DNA of 64,000 nt, from positions 1 through 64,000 of the forward strand of contig NZ_JACHOQ010000001.1 of the NCBI RefSeq assembly GCF_014199955.1, read 5' to 3'. This DNA comes from Brevundimonas aurantiaca. GTDB taxonomy: Bacteria > Pseudomonadota > Alphaproteobacteria > Caulobacterales > Caulobacteraceae. Shown piece after piece: positions 32,947 through 42,959 of this stretch (position 1 is its first letter; each line of letters opens with the position of its first letter). The notes beneath the pieces are model-generated. The model saw only the letters and a program-made list of their open reading frames with translations. It made no database searches and was not told the DNA's origin. Made by a program: the position numbers and the translations under genes.

Positions 32947-34779
32947 TCAGACCTTGATCGGCGGGGCCGTGCGGATGTGCAGCTCCTTCAGCTGGCGATC
33001 CTGCACCGAGGCCGGGGCGCTCATCAGCAGGTCTTCGCCTTGCTGGTTCAGCGGGAAGGCGATTACCTCGCGGATGGCCTGCTGACCGGCCAGCAGCATG
33101 ACGATCCGGTCGATGCCGGGCGCCAGGCCGCCGTGCGGCGGGGCGCCGAAGCGGAAGGCGTTCAGCATGCCGCCGAACTGCTCTTCGACCACCGAGGCGT
33201 CGTAGCCGGCGATCTCGAAGGCCTTCAGCATGATCTCGGCCTTGTGGTTCCGGATCGCGCCCGAGCACAGCTCATAGCCGTTGCAGACGATGTCGTACTG
33301 ATAGGCGCGGATGGTCAGCGGATCCTGGGTCTCCAGGGCCTCCAGCCCGCCCTGAGGCATCGAGAAGGGGTTGTGGCTGAAGTCGACCTTCTTCTCTTCT
33401 TCCGACCATTCGAACATGGGGAAGTCGACGATCCAGCAGAACTTGAACTGGTTCTCGTCGACCAGCTTCAGCTCCGTCCCCACGCGGGTGCGGGCCAGAC
33501 CGGCGAACTTGGCGAAGACCGACGGCAGGCCGGCGACGAAGAAGGCGGCGTCGCCCTGGCCCAGGCCCAGGGACTTCATCAGGGCCTCAGTCGGCCCCTG
33601 GCCCAGGTTTTTGGCGATGGGGCCGCCCCAGGCGCCCTGGTCGTCGGACCAGAAGATATAGCCCAGGCCCGGCTGGCCCTCGCCCTGGGCCCAGGAGTTC
33701 ATGCGGTCGCAGAAGGCGCGCGATCCGCCGGTCGGGGCCGGAATGGCCCAGACGGCGTTCTTCTCGTCCGCGCCCAGGATCTTGGCGAACAGGCCGAAGC
33801 CCCCGTCGCGGAAGTGGTCAGACACCACCTGCATCTTGATCGGGTTGCGCAGGTCCGGCTTGTCCGAGCCGTACCAGGCCATCGACTGGGCGTAGGTCAG
33901 GCGTTCGAAGCCCTTGTGTTCGAAGCTCTGACCGAAGTCGTTGGTGAAGCTGTGGGTCTGATCGATGGGCGAGACCGGCTTGCCCTCGCCGAACTCTTCG
34001 AAGACGCCGTGCATGACGGGTTCGATGGCGGCGAAGACGTCTTCCTGGGTCACGAAGCTCATTTCGATGTCGAGCTGGTAGAACTCCAGCGACCGGTCGG
34101 CGCGCAGGTCTTCATCGCGGAAACAGGGCGCGATCTGGAAATAGCGGTCGAAGCCCGAGACCATCAGCAGCTGCTTGAACTGCTGGGGCGCCTGCGGCAG
34201 GGCGTAGAACTTCTCGGGGTGCAGGCGGCTGGGCACCAGGAAGTCGCGCGCGCCCTCGGGCGACGAGGCCGTCAGGATCGGCGTCTGATATTCCAGGAAG
34301 CCCTGGTCGAACATGCGGTTGCGGATCGACTGGATCACGCGCGAGCGCAGCACGATGTTCTTGTGCAGGGTCTCGCGCCGCAGGTCGAGATAGCGGTGCT
34401 TGAGGCGGATCTCCTCAGGGTACTCCGGCTCGCCGAAGACCGGCAGCGGCAGTTCGGCGGCTTCCGACAGGACCTCGACGCCTTGGACCCGAACCTCGAT
34501 CTCGCCGGTCGGCAGGTTCGGATTGATGACGGCGGCGTCGCGGGCGATCACTTCGCCGTCCACCCGGATCACGCTCTCGGCGCGCAGACGCTCCACGGCG
34601 GCGAAGCCCGGCGTCTCGGGGTGCAGCACCAGCTGGGTCAGGCCATAGTGGTCGCGCAGGTCGATGAACAGCAGACCGCCGTGGTCGCGCTTCCGATGAA
34701 CCCAGCCGGACAGGCGGACGGCGGAACCGGCGTCGGAGGCGCGCAGGGCGCCGCAGGTATGGGAGCGGTAGGCGTGCAT
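32947..34779 (-). CDS. aspS: Aspartyl-tRNA synthetase, probably non-discriminating
   Basis: 610 residues from ATG 34779, where the protein begins [13 protein letters not shown] as in relatives. Class II synthetase of bacterial type: N-terminal OB-fold anticodon domain ([20 protein letters not shown]), catalytic core with the [18 protein letters not shown] motif 2 region, the GAD insertion, and motif 3 [14 protein letters not shown] near the C-terminus. His33 in RKRDHGG is at the position of His31 that marks non-discriminating AspRS in Pseudomonas. With GatCAB in the window, this enzyme is expected to make Asp-tRNA(Asn) for amidation. The ribosome-binding site is poor. Confidence 0.96.
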   Translation of the reverse strand: MHAYRSHTCGALRASDAGSAVRLSGWVHRKRDHGGLLFIDLRDHYGLTQLVLHPETPGFAAVERLRAESVIRVDGEVIARDAAVINPNLPTGEIEVRVQGVEVLSEAAELPLPVFGEPEYPEEIRLKHRYLDLRRETLHKNIVLRSRVIQSIRNRMFDQGFLEYQTPILTASSPEGARDFLVPSRLHPEKFYALPQAPQQFKQLLMVSGFDRYFQIAPCFRDEDLRADRSLEFYQLDIEMSFVTQEDVFAAIEPVMHGVFEEFGEGKPVSPIDQTHSFTNDFGQSFEHKGFERLTYAQSMAWYGSDKPDLRNPIKMQVVSDHFRDGGFGLFAKILGADEKNAVWAIPAPTGGSRAFCDRMNSWAQGEGQPGLGYIFWSDDQGAWGGPIAKNLGQGPTEALMKSLGLGQGDAAFFVAGLPSVFAKFAGLARTRVGTELKLVDENQFKFCWIVDFPMFEWSEEEKKVDFSHNPFSMPQGGLEALETQDPLTIRAYQYDIVCNGYELCSGAIRNHKAEIMLKAFEIAGYDASVVEEQFGGMLNAFRFGAPPHGGLAPGIDRIVMLLAGQQAIREVIAFPLNQQGEDLLMSAPASVQDRQLKELHIRTAPPIKV

Positions 34780-34939
34780 GAACAGACCGTCTGGAAATCT
34801 GGCGGTGGAATCTGACGCCTTCGGCGCCTGAAATCGAAGCGGCGTAGGGCGCATCATCGCCCCGGAAAGTCAAGGTTTCAGCCGTTGCAAACCCCGCTCC
34901 GGCGCGCAATAGCGGCTCCAGTCAAAGCTGAAGGCCCTC

Positions 34940-35227
34940 ATGTTCATCGTCACCATCACCTATACCCAGCCTATCGAAGCCATCGAGGCCAGGACAGCCG
35001 AACACCGCGCCTGGCTGGATCAGCACGTCGCCAGCGGCCTGATCCTCGCCGCCGGCCCGATGGTTCCTCGCACCGGCGGCATTCTCGTCGTCCGTGGCGG
35101 CGGAACGAAGGAGGCGCTGGAAACCCTGCTGAAGGACGATCCTTTCCAGGTCCACGGCCTGGCCGATTACAAGGTGACCGAGTTCAAGGCGGGCAAGCTG
35201 AACCCCGCCCTGGCCGATTTCGCCTGA
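34940..35227 (+). CDS. YciI-family protein
   Basis: 95 residues, one YCII domain (ferredoxin-like alpha/beta fold). Conserved His in RTAEHRAWLDQHVASGLILAAGPM and the DDPFQVHGLADYKVTEF segment are the family core. The reaction is unknown for most members; some related domains act as hydrolases or dehydrochlorinases. It lies upstream of hdaA on the same strand with an 86-bp gap and divergent from aspS. Confidence 0.9.
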   Translation: MFIVTITYTQPIEAIEARTAEHRAWLDQHVASGLILAAGPMVPRTGGILVVRGGGTKEALETLLKDDPFQVHGLADYKVTEFKAGKLNPALADFA

Positions 35228-35313
35228 AACGCTCCACAGGGTCTGACGTCCCTCCCCATTACCAACAGGCCCGCTCTGACACAGGCCGACCGGGCCTCTG
35301 CTATGACAGAACC

Positions 35314-35994
35314 ATGTCCGCGCCGAGCGCCCTTAGCCCAAAGCCCGCCGAACAGCTGCGTCTGCCGCTGGAACGCGCCGTGGGCGACGCCTTCGTCGTC
35401 TCGGACAGCAACGCCGAGGCGGTGCGGGTGCTGGCGGCCTGGCCGGACGGCGTGGGTTCTGTCCTGGCGCTCTATGGACCGGCGGGAGCCGGCAAGAGCC
35501 GTTTGGCCGCCGACTGGGCCGAACGGGTCGGCGCCCTGCCCCTGCACGGCGTGGAAGCGGCTCTGATCGACCCCCTGGAGCTGGAAGGCCGCCCCGTCCT
35601 GCTGGATTCGGCCTCTGATGCGGATGATGAAAGCCTGTTTCATCTGATCAATCTGGCGAACCTCTCCGGCGGCGCCCTCCTGCTGGTGGATCGGGCGGCC
35701 CCGCGGCGATGGCGAGCAGCCCTGCCCGACCTGCGCTCGCGTCTGGATGCGGTGCGGGCCGTGGCCGTCGAGGCGCCGGATGACAAGGTGCTGTCGGCCA
35801 TTCTTCGCGCCCGCTTCGCAGAGCGCAGCATCGCCCCCGCCGACGACGTCATCGACTATCTGGTGCGACGCCTAGACCGTTCGGCGGACATGGCCGTGCA
35901 GGTGGTGGATCGGCTGGACGCCCTGCATCGCCCGGTGACCCGCCCCCTGGCCCGCGAGGTTCTGGACCAGCTCGGCGACGCAGACGCCGCCTGA
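35314..35994 (+). CDS. hdaA: DnaA-related regulator HdaA
   Basis: 226 residues from ATG 35314. AAA+ protein related to the DnaA ATPase domain but lacking the DNA-binding domain IV; in Caulobacter HdaA helps inactivate DnaA-ATP after initiation together with the beta clamp. N-terminal QLRLPLE is a clamp-binding-type motif. Walker A is [10 protein letters not shown] near residue 50, Walker B is weak ([10 protein letters not shown]), and the C-terminal helical lid has [18 protein letters not shown]. Followed by ppk on the same strand after 88 bp, as in Caulobacter. Confidence 0.93.
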   Translation: MSAPSALSPKPAEQLRLPLERAVGDAFVVSDSNAEAVRVLAAWPDGVGSVLALYGPAGAGKSRLAADWAERVGALPLHGVEAALIDPLELEGRPVLLDSASDADDESLFHLINLANLSGGALLLVDRAAPRRWRAALPDLRSRLDAVRAVAVEAPDDKVLSAILRARFAERSIAPADDVIDYLVRRLDRSADMAVQVVDRLDALHRPVTRPLAREVLDQLGDADAA

Positions 35995-36082
35995 AGCGCC
36001 CCCTCCCTACGATCTTACCCGCCCCTGCAAATTTCCGGCTCGTCCGCTTGCGGCCGTCACAGTCGCGCGCGACAACCGGCGC

Positions 36083-38299
36083 ATGACCGACGCTGCGATT
36101 CAAGACGACACCCGGGGCGAGGAAGTTCCAGCCTCCCGCGCGCCTCAGCTGGCCCTGAACGAAGATCTGATGATCTCGCCGTCGCGCTTCTTCAATCGCG
36201 AGATTTCCTGGCTGGCCTTCAACGAACGCGTGTTGGAAGAGGCGGCCAATCCGAACCATCCGCTGCTGGAGCGGCTGCGGTTCGTCTCGATCTCGGCGAA
36301 CAATCTCGACGAGTTCTTCATGACGCGCGTCGCAGGCCTGAAGGGCCAGTTGCGCGAGCGACTCAGAATCCTGTCCGCGGACGGTCTGACCCCGGCCGAA
36401 CAGCTGGAGCGCATCAATATCGCAGCGGGCCAGTTGATGGCCGAACAACAGGTCCGCTGGCGTCAGCTGAAGAAGGAGTTGGCTGCGGCGGGGATCGAGG
36501 TGGTCGATCGCAACCGCCTGACCAAGACCGAAAGGGAGCGGCTGGAGCCCGAGTTCCTGAACCAGCTGTTCGCCGTTCTGACGCCTCTCGCCATTGATCC
36601 GGCCCACCCCTTCCCCTTCCTGCCCAACCTCGGCTTTTCCCTGGCGCTGAAGCTGAAGCGCAAGGGCGAGACCAAGACCTTCTACGCCCTGGTGCCGGTG
36701 CCGACCCAGGTGCGCCGCTTCTGGGAGTTGCCGACAGACGGTCGCTCGGCGCCGGGTCGCAAGCGGTTCATCACCCTCGAGAACGTGCTTCTGCTGTTCA
36801 TCAACCACCTCTTCCCCGGCTGTGAGGTCTTGGAAAAGGGCCTGCTCCGTCTGATCCGCGACAGCGACATCGAGATCGAGGAAGAGGCTGAAGACCTGGT
36901 GCTGGAGTTCGAGGAGGCCTTGAAGCAGCGGCGCCTCGGCTCGGTGGTGCGCGTAAAGATCGAGGCCTCCATGCCCGCCGATCTGCGCGACTTCATCATC
37001 GGCGAGTTGGAGGCGACGCCCCAGGACGTGGTGCTGGTGGACGGCATGCTGGGCCTGGCTCAGCTGTCGGACCTGATACCCGGCGGCCATCCCGATCTGA
37101 AGTTCAAGGGCTATGAGCCCCGCTATCCGGAACGGGTTCGGGACAATGGGGGCGACATCTTCGCCGCCGTCCGAGAAAAGGACATGCTGATTCACCACCC
37201 GTTCGAGAGCTTCGACGTGGTGGTGCAGTTCCTGCGTCAGGCGGCGCGTGACCCGAACGTCATCGCCATCAAACAGACCCTGTACCGCACCTCCAAGGAC
37301 AGCCCCATCGTCGCCGCCCTGATCGAGGCGGCCGAGAACGGCAAGAACGTCACCGCCCTGGTCGAGCTGAAGGCCCGTTTCGACGAAGAAGCCAACCTGC
37401 GCTGGGCGCGAGCGATGGAGCGGGCCGGCGTCCACGTCGTCTTCGGCTTTGTCGAATACAAGACCCACGCCAAGCTGAGCGTCGTGGTGCGACGTGAAGG
37501 GGACGGCCTGCGAACCTATTGTCACTACGGCACCGGCAACTATCACCCGGTCACGGCCAAGGTTTACACCGATCTGTCCCTTTTCAGCTGTGATCCGGCT
37601 CTGGCGCGCGACGCCAGCCGGGTGTTCAACTACATCACCGGCTACGCCACCCCGGACGAGTTGGAGGCGTTGATCGTCTCCCCGCTCAACATGAAGGCCA
37701 AGCTGATCGAACTGATCGGCAAGGAGATGTCGGCCGCCGCCATGGGCAAGCCGGCGGCCATCTGGGTGAAGCTGAACGCCCTGGTCGATCCCGAGATCAT
37801 CGACGCCCTGTATCGGGCCAGCCAATGGGGCGTGCGTATCGACCTAGTGGTGCGCGGTATCTGTTGCCTGCGTCCCGGGGTGCCGGGCCTGTCGGAGAAC
37901 ATCCGGGTCAAGTCCATCGTCGGCCGCTTCCTGGAACACAGCCGGATCGTCTGTTTCGCCAACGGCAAGGATCTGCCGCACGACAAGGCCAAGGTCTTCA
38001 TCTCGTCAGCCGACTGGATGACGCGGAACCTGAATCGACGGGTGGAGGTGATGACCCCCATCCTCAACGCCACCGTCCATGATCAGGTGCTGGATCAAAT
38101 CATGGTCGCCAATCTGAAGGATGATGCGCAAAGCTGGGTCTTGGACGCCGACGGGCGCTATACGCGCGTTTCCCCCGCCGATCCGGAACGCCCCTTCTCC
38201 GCCCATGATTACTTCATGACCAATCCCAGCCTGTCGGGCCGCGGCCGGAAGGTGAAGACCTTGCCGGCCGTCCTCCGCTACGAGCGCCCCGGCCGTTGA
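36083..38299 (+). CDS. ppk: Polyphosphate kinase
   Basis: 738 residues, PPK1 type: reversible synthesis of polyphosphate from ATP. N-terminal domain [21 protein letters not shown], head domain [19 protein letters not shown], and two phospholipase-D-like C-terminal domains. The phospho-accepting His is in [15 protein letters not shown], and a second conserved His is in [25 protein letters not shown]. The stop overlaps the ATG of ppx by one base. Confidence 0.97.
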   Translation: MTDAAIQDDTRGEEVPASRAPQLALNEDLMISPSRFFNREISWLAFNERVLEEAANPNHPLLERLRFVSISANNLDEFFMTRVAGLKGQLRERLRILSADGLTPAEQLERINIAAGQLMAEQQVRWRQLKKELAAAGIEVVDRNRLTKTERERLEPEFLNQLFAVLTPLAIDPAHPFPFLPNLGFSLALKLKRKGETKTFYALVPVPTQVRRFWELPTDGRSAPGRKRFITLENVLLLFINHLFPGCEVLEKGLLRLIRDSDIEIEEEAEDLVLEFEEALKQRRLGSVVRVKIEASMPADLRDFIIGELEATPQDVVLVDGMLGLAQLSDLIPGGHPDLKFKGYEPRYPERVRDNGGDIFAAVREKDMLIHHPFESFDVVVQFLRQAARDPNVIAIKQTLYRTSKDSPIVAALIEAAENGKNVTALVELKARFDEEANLRWARAMERAGVHVVFGFVEYKTHAKLSVVVRREGDGLRTYCHYGTGNYHPVTAKVYTDLSLFSCDPALARDASRVFNYITGYATPDELEALIVSPLNMKAKLIELIGKEMSAAAMGKPAAIWVKLNALVDPEIIDALYRASQWGVRIDLVVRGICCLRPGVPGLSENIRVKSIVGRFLEHSRIVCFANGKDLPHDKAKVFISSADWMTRNLNRRVEVMTPILNATVHDQVLDQIMVANLKDDAQSWVLDADGRYTRVSPADPERPFSAHDYFMTNPSLSGRGRKVKTLPAVLRYERPGR

Positions 38300-39807
38300 T
38301 GGGTGACATCGCCCCAGCCGGCCGCGACATCGCCGCCATCGACATCGGCTCCAACTCGGTTCGCCTGGTCCTGTACCATCTGGAAGGCCGCGCCGTTTGG
38401 ACGGTCTTCAACGAAAAGGTTCTGGCGGGCCTTGGCCGCGACCTACCCGTCACCGGCCGGCTGTCGCCCGAGGGCGTCGCCATGGCCCTGACGGCGCTTC
38501 GCCGTTTCGCCGCCGTTCTGGAAGGCGTGCGCCCGGACGCGACCCTGATCGCCGCCACAGCTGCGGTGCGAGAAGCCGAAGACGGGCCTGACTTCTGCCA
38601 GAGGGTGGCGGCGGAGACCGGGCTGAACATTCGCGTATTGAGCGGCGAGGAAGAAGCGAAGTACGCCGCCATGGGCGTGCTGGCGGGCGCCCCGACGGCC
38701 CAAGGCGTTTCGGCCGACATGGGCGGCTCCAGCCTGGAGCTGACTCAGTTGAAGGGTCTGAAGGCTCTGAAATGGACTCGAGGACAGGGCCTGACCCTGC
38801 CGCTCGGGCCCTTCGCCCTGGCCGAGGGAAGCGGTTTTGACGCTGAACGGATCAGGGGCCGCATCGACCAGAAGCTGAAGCCGGTCGCTTCACGTTTCCG
38901 AACGGACCGGCTCTACGCCGTCGGCGGCGCTTGGCGCACCCTGGCCCAGGTTCACATGGGGCTGAAATCCTATCCGCTGAAGGTGGTGCATCAATATCAG
39001 ATGTCGGCGAACGAGGCGTTGGAGACCGCGCGGCTGGTGTCCCGACAATCCGCCGTCAGCCTGGCCAAACTGCCCGGCGTCTCGAAAACCCGCGCAGAAA
39101 CCCTGCCCTACGCCGGACTGGTGCTGGAGGGGTTGATCAATCATCTGGGCCTCAAACACATTGAAATGTCGGCCTGGGGCGTGCGTGAGGGCCTCCTGTT
39201 CGAAACCCTGGACAAGGCCACCCGGACGGCTGATCCTCTTCTCGCCGGCTGCGCGGCCCTGGGCGGTCGTCAAGGAGTGGCGCCCGCCCTGCCGGGCGCT
39301 CTGAAAGGATGGATCGCCGACATCGTCGCAGCCCTCCCCTCCGTCTTTGGAGCCAAGCGCGACGACGTGCTGGTGGCGGCCGCCTGCCGGCTGGCGGATC
39401 TGGGCGCGCGGCTGCACCCTGATCACCGCTTGGAGTTGGTCTTCGACCAGGTGCTGCGCGCGCCCGTGGCGGGGATCAGCCACGACGAACGCGCCTTTCT
39501 GGCCAGCGCCCTGAACGCCCGCTACGGCGGCGGTGCAGCCACGCCCCAGCCCGAGGTCATCGACCGGCTGCTGGACGCCGTCGCCGCCAGACGCGCCCGC
39601 GCCCTGGGGCTGGCCATCCGTCTGGCCTGCGATCTGTCCGGCCGCTCGCCGCAACTTCTCGCCAACGCCACGGCGCGTGTGAAGGGCGGAGAGCTTCGGC
39701 TGACGGCGACGGAAGGTTATGCCGACGTTCTGCTGGGCGAACAGACGCGCAAACGCGCCAAGGCTCTGGCCGAGGCGATGGACCTGGGCCTGAAGATCCA
39801 GACCTAG
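38299..39807 (+). CDS. ppx: Exopolyphosphatase / Ppx-GppA phosphatase
   Basis: 502 residues from ATG 38299 (a TTG three bases upstream is in frame). Actin-like ATPase-fold phosphatase that removes terminal phosphates from polyphosphate or pppGpp. Motifs: AAIDIGSNSVRLVLY, AATAAVREAEDGPDF, LSGEEEAKYAAMGV with the catalytic Glu, and VSADMGGSSLELTQL. A longer C-terminal helical domain is present as in alphaproteobacterial Ppx. Translationally coupled to ppk. Confidence 0.95.
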   Translation: MGDIAPAGRDIAAIDIGSNSVRLVLYHLEGRAVWTVFNEKVLAGLGRDLPVTGRLSPEGVAMALTALRRFAAVLEGVRPDATLIAATAAVREAEDGPDFCQRVAAETGLNIRVLSGEEEAKYAAMGVLAGAPTAQGVSADMGGSSLELTQLKGLKALKWTRGQGLTLPLGPFALAEGSGFDAERIRGRIDQKLKPVASRFRTDRLYAVGGAWRTLAQVHMGLKSYPLKVVHQYQMSANEALETARLVSRQSAVSLAKLPGVSKTRAETLPYAGLVLEGLINHLGLKHIEMSAWGVREGLLFETLDKATRTADPLLAGCAALGGRQGVAPALPGALKGWIADIVAALPSVFGAKRDDVLVAAACRLADLGARLHPDHRLELVFDQVLRAPVAGISHDERAFLASALNARYGGGAATPQPEVIDRLLDAVAARRARALGLAIRLACDLSGRSPQLLANATARVKGGELRLTATEGYADVLLGEQTRKRAKALAEAMDLGLKIQT

Positions 39808-39836
39808 AGGATCGACGGCGCGTCGAGCCCCGGCCT

Positions 39837-40988
39837 CTAGCCTTCGATCTCGACCACCTCGACCCGGGCGCCGCTCAGCACCAGGGCGATCTCGCCCCGT
39901 TTCAGCTTCAGCGCGTCCTCGCCGAAGATCTGACGCCGCCAGCCCTTCAGCGCATCCACGTCGGCGTCGTCCGTAACGGCGATCTTCTCAAGGTCGGAAA
40001 CCGTGGCGATCAGCTTGGGCGCGACGCCGGCGTTGTCGCTCTTGGCCTTCAGCAGCACCTTAAGCAGCTCGACCACCGACGGAGGCGCCGGCTGGCGATG
40101 GGCAGGGCGCTCCATCTCGGGCGCATGGGATTCCGGATCGGCCAGAACGCGTTTCAGCTCCTCGGCCAGTTCCAGCCCCAACCGCGATCCGCCGAACCCC
40201 TTGGGCACCGAACGCAGCCGGTTGAAGGCGTCGGGGTCGGTCGGCGCCTGTTGCGCGACCTCGTCGATCCCCTCGTCCTTGAGGATGCGGCCGCGCGGCT
40301 GGTCGCGCTCCTGGGCCGCCCGCTCGCGCCAGACGGCCACGGCCTTGAAGGCCGCCAGATATTTGGCTGAGAACTTCTTGGGCTTCAGCCGCTTCCAGGC
40401 GTTCTCGGGATTGGTGTCGTAAAGGGCCGGATCGACCAGGCTCTCCATCTCCGCCATCACCCAGTCCAGCCGACCTTCCTTCTTCAGCCGGTCGCGCAGC
40501 TTCGGATACAGGGCCGCCAAATGCGTCACGTCGCCCAGGGCATAGACCAGCTGGCTGTCCGACAGGGGGCGTCGCGCCCAGTCGGTGAAGCGGCTGCCCT
40601 TGTCCAGTTCGACGCGCAGCATCTGCCGCACCAGGGAATCATAGGCGACCTGTTCGCCGAACCCGGCCGCCATGGCCGCCACCTGGGTGTCGAACATCGG
40701 CTTGGGCATGGCGCCCAGGCGCACGAAGATTTCGACGTCCTGTCGACAGGCGTGGAAGACCTTGATGATCTTCGGGTCGCGCAGCAGATCCAGGAAGGGC
40801 TCCAGGTCCAGGCCTTCCGCCATCGGATCGATGATGCCGGCGTGATCGGCGGACGCGGCCTGGATCAGGCACAGCCTGGGCCAGTAGGTCGTTTCCCGCA
40901 TGAACTCGGTGTCGACCGTGATGAACGGGGCGGCGGCGAGGCGGGCGCAGAAATCGGCCAGCGCCTCATTGGTGGTGATCGGCGTCAT
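39837..40988 (-). CDS. rnd: Ribonuclease D
   Basis: 383 residues from ATG 40988. DEDD-type 3'-5' exoribonuclease for tRNA 3' maturation. Catalytic DTEF at 27-30, then VFHACRQDVEIF and the YALGDVTHLAALY motif III near 170. HRDC domains follow (WRERAAQERDQPRGRILKDE). Convergent with ppx with no visible terminator; divergent from purM. Confidence 0.95.
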   Translation of the reverse strand: MTPITTNEALADFCARLAAAPFITVDTEFMRETTYWPRLCLIQAASADHAGIIDPMAEGLDLEPFLDLLRDPKIIKVFHACRQDVEIFVRLGAMPKPMFDTQVAAMAAGFGEQVAYDSLVRQMLRVELDKGSRFTDWARRPLSDSQLVYALGDVTHLAALYPKLRDRLKKEGRLDWVMAEMESLVDPALYDTNPENAWKRLKPKKFSAKYLAAFKAVAVWRERAAQERDQPRGRILKDEGIDEVAQQAPTDPDAFNRLRSVPKGFGGSRLGLELAEELKRVLADPESHAPEMERPAHRQPAPPSVVELLKVLLKAKSDNAGVAPKLIATVSDLEKIAVTDDADVDALKGWRRQIFGEDALKLKRGEIALVLSGARVEVVEIEG

Positions 40989-41067
40989 TCCGATGCTATA
41001 GCCCCCCGCAACCCACCTGTGGCAAGAGCCGCGCTGCATTTCCGCCCCGATTCCAGGCCCGAGACCC

Positions 41068-42105
41068 ATGAGCGACACCCAAAAACCTCTCGAAAACGGC
41101 CTGACCTACGCCGACGCCGGCGTGGACATCGACGCAGGCGAGATGTTGGTCGAACATATCAAGCCCCTGGCCAAGTCCACGGCGCGGCCCGGTTCCGAGC
41201 CCTCGCTGGGCGGATTCGGGGCCCTGTTCGACCTGAAGGCCGCCGGGTTTGAGGACCCGCTGATCGTCACCACCACCGACGGCGTGGGCACCAAGCTGAA
41301 GATCGCCATCGAAACCGGGCGTCATGACGGCGTGGGCGTCGACCTGGTCGCCATGTGCGTCAACGACCTCCTGGCCCAGGGCGCCGAGCCGCTGCTGTTC
41401 CTCGACTATTACGCCACCGGCCGCCTGGAGATCGACGCCGCCCGCCGCGTGGTCGCCGGCATCGCCGAGGGCTGCCGCCAGGCGGGCTGCGCCCTGGTGG
41501 GCGGCGAGACGGCGGAAATGCCCGGCATGTACACCGAGGGCGACTATGACCTGGCCGGCTTCAGCCTGGGCGCCGTCGAGCGCGGCCACGCCCTGCCCTA
41601 TCTCGACCGCCAGGCGGCCGGCGACATCATCATCGGCCTGGGCTCCACCGGCCCGCACTCGAACGGCTATTCGCTGGTTCGCAAGGTGGTCGAGAAGTCC
41701 GGCCTGGCCTGGGGCGACGACGCCCCCTTCGCCAAGGACCGCTCCCTGGCCCAGGCCCTGATGGAGCCGACCCGCATCTATGTGAAGCCGGTCCTGCCGC
41801 TGATGAAGGCGGGCCTGGTCAAGGGCGCGGCCCACATCACCGGCGGCGGCCTGATCGAAAACCCGCCGCGGTGCATCGCCGAGGGGCTGAAAGCCTCGTT
41901 CGACTGGGACGCCTGGCCCATGCCCCAGGTCTTCCAGTGGCTGGCCGAGGCCGGCGGCATCAGCGACCACGAGATGCGCCGCACCTTCAACTGCGGCGTC
42001 GGCTTCATCCTGATCGTCTCGCCCGAGAACGCCGAGCCGGTGCTGGCCGCCCTGCTCAACGCGGGCGAGGTCGCCTTCGTCTGCGGACAGCTGGAAGCGG
42101 CCTGA
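41068..42105 (+). CDS. purM: Phosphoribosylformylglycinamidine cyclo-ligase
   Basis: 345 residues. AIR synthetase, fifth step of purine synthesis (FGAM to AIR, using ATP). Motifs: [69 protein letters not shown] and [12 protein letters not shown]. The stop is 4 bp before the GTG of purN, forming purMN. Confidence 0.97.
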   Translation: MSDTQKPLENGLTYADAGVDIDAGEMLVEHIKPLAKSTARPGSEPSLGGFGALFDLKAAGFEDPLIVTTTDGVGTKLKIAIETGRHDGVGVDLVAMCVNDLLAQGAEPLLFLDYYATGRLEIDAARRVVAGIAEGCRQAGCALVGGETAEMPGMYTEGDYDLAGFSLGAVERGHALPYLDRQAAGDIIIGLGSTGPHSNGYSLVRKVVEKSGLAWGDDAPFAKDRSLAQALMEPTRIYVKPVLPLMKAGLVKGAAHITGGGLIENPPRCIAEGLKASFDWDAWPMPQVFQWLAEAGGISDHEMRRTFNCGVGFILIVSPENAEPVLAALLNAGEVAFVCGQLEAA

Positions 42106-42109
42106 TCTC

Positions 42110-42694
42110 GTGAAGACGCGCGTTGCGGTCCTGATCTCGGGGACCGGCTCCAATATGGCCGCCCTGATCGACGCCAGTCAGGCGGCGGACAGCGGCTATG
42201 AGGTCGCCCTGGTCCTGTCCAACATCGAGGGCGCGGGCGGTCTGGCCATCGCCGCAGCCAAGGGGGTTCAAACAGTCGCCGTTCCGCACAAGCTCTTCGG
42301 CAAGGACCGCGAGGCGCATGAGCGGGCGGTGGACGCGGCCCTTCGCGCCGTCGGCGTCGAGGTGGTCGCCCTGGCCGGCTATATGCGCATTTTGACGCCC
42401 TGGCTGGTGCGCGCCTGGGAGGGTCGGATGCTGAACATCCACCCCAGTCTTCTGCCCCTCTATCCCGGCCTCGACACCCACGCCCGCGCCATAGCGGCGG
42501 GCGACGCCGAAGCCGGCTGCACCGTCCACCTGGTCACCGAAGGTGTCGACGAAGGCCCGATCCTGGGCCAGGCACGCGTTCCCATCGTCGACGGCGACAC
42601 GACCGCGAGCCTGGCAGAACGGGTCAAGACGGCGGAGCATCGGCTGTATCCGCAGGTGCTGGGTGATTTCTGCAAGGGTCTGGCGCGGGGTTGA
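42110..42694 (+). CDS. purN: Phosphoribosylglycinamide formyltransferase
   Basis: 194 residues from GTG 42110. Transfers formyl from 10-formyl-THF to GAR. ISGTGSNMAALID N-terminal nucleotide loop; catalytic Asn and His in LNIHPSLLPLYPGLDTH; GCTVHLVTEGVDEGPI with the catalytic Asp. Coupled to purM. A palindromic repeat starts 18 bp after the stop. Confidence 0.97.
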   Translation: MKTRVAVLISGTGSNMAALIDASQAADSGYEVALVLSNIEGAGGLAIAAAKGVQTVAVPHKLFGKDREAHERAVDAALRAVGVEVVALAGYMRILTPWLVRAWEGRMLNIHPSLLPLYPGLDTHARAIAAGDAEAGCTVHLVTEGVDEGPILGQARVPIVDGDTTASLAERVKTAEHRLYPQVLGDFCKGLARG

Positions 42695-42712
42695 AGCCCT
42701 CTACCAAAGGCC

Positions 42713-42837
42713 CGTCATCCTAGGCCTTGTGCCTAGGATCCATACGCTCGGCTTATGGCGTGTGGCACGGTCTGCGAGCGTGCGCTCGTCCCTCCGTCTT
42801 GAGTTTATGGATCCTAGGCATGAGGCCTAGGATGATG
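42713..42837. repeat. Palindromic hairpin-pair repeat, copy 3 (CCTAGG variant)
   Basis: Arms 42713-42744 and 42806-42837 are inverted complements at 29 of 32 positions. Each holds a hairpin ATCCTAGGC/GCCTAGGAT, a variant of the ATCCTCGGG/CCCGAGGAT core of copies 1 and 2; both sides of the stem have changed together. Located between purN and the M13 peptidase gene. Confidence 0.92.
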
Positions 42838-42959
42838 ACTTGTCGGCGGCGCGTCCCCGTCCTCTAAACACCTCCGTCCCCAGATTACGAAAACTTCATG
42901 CGACACCGCGCCGCACCGGCGCAAAGGTGCCGCCGACCAAAATCGGGACCTTATCCTTC

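Noticed and set aside
35849..37825. 658-codon open frame antisense to ppk
   Set aside because: Shadow of ppk with the same compositional signature.
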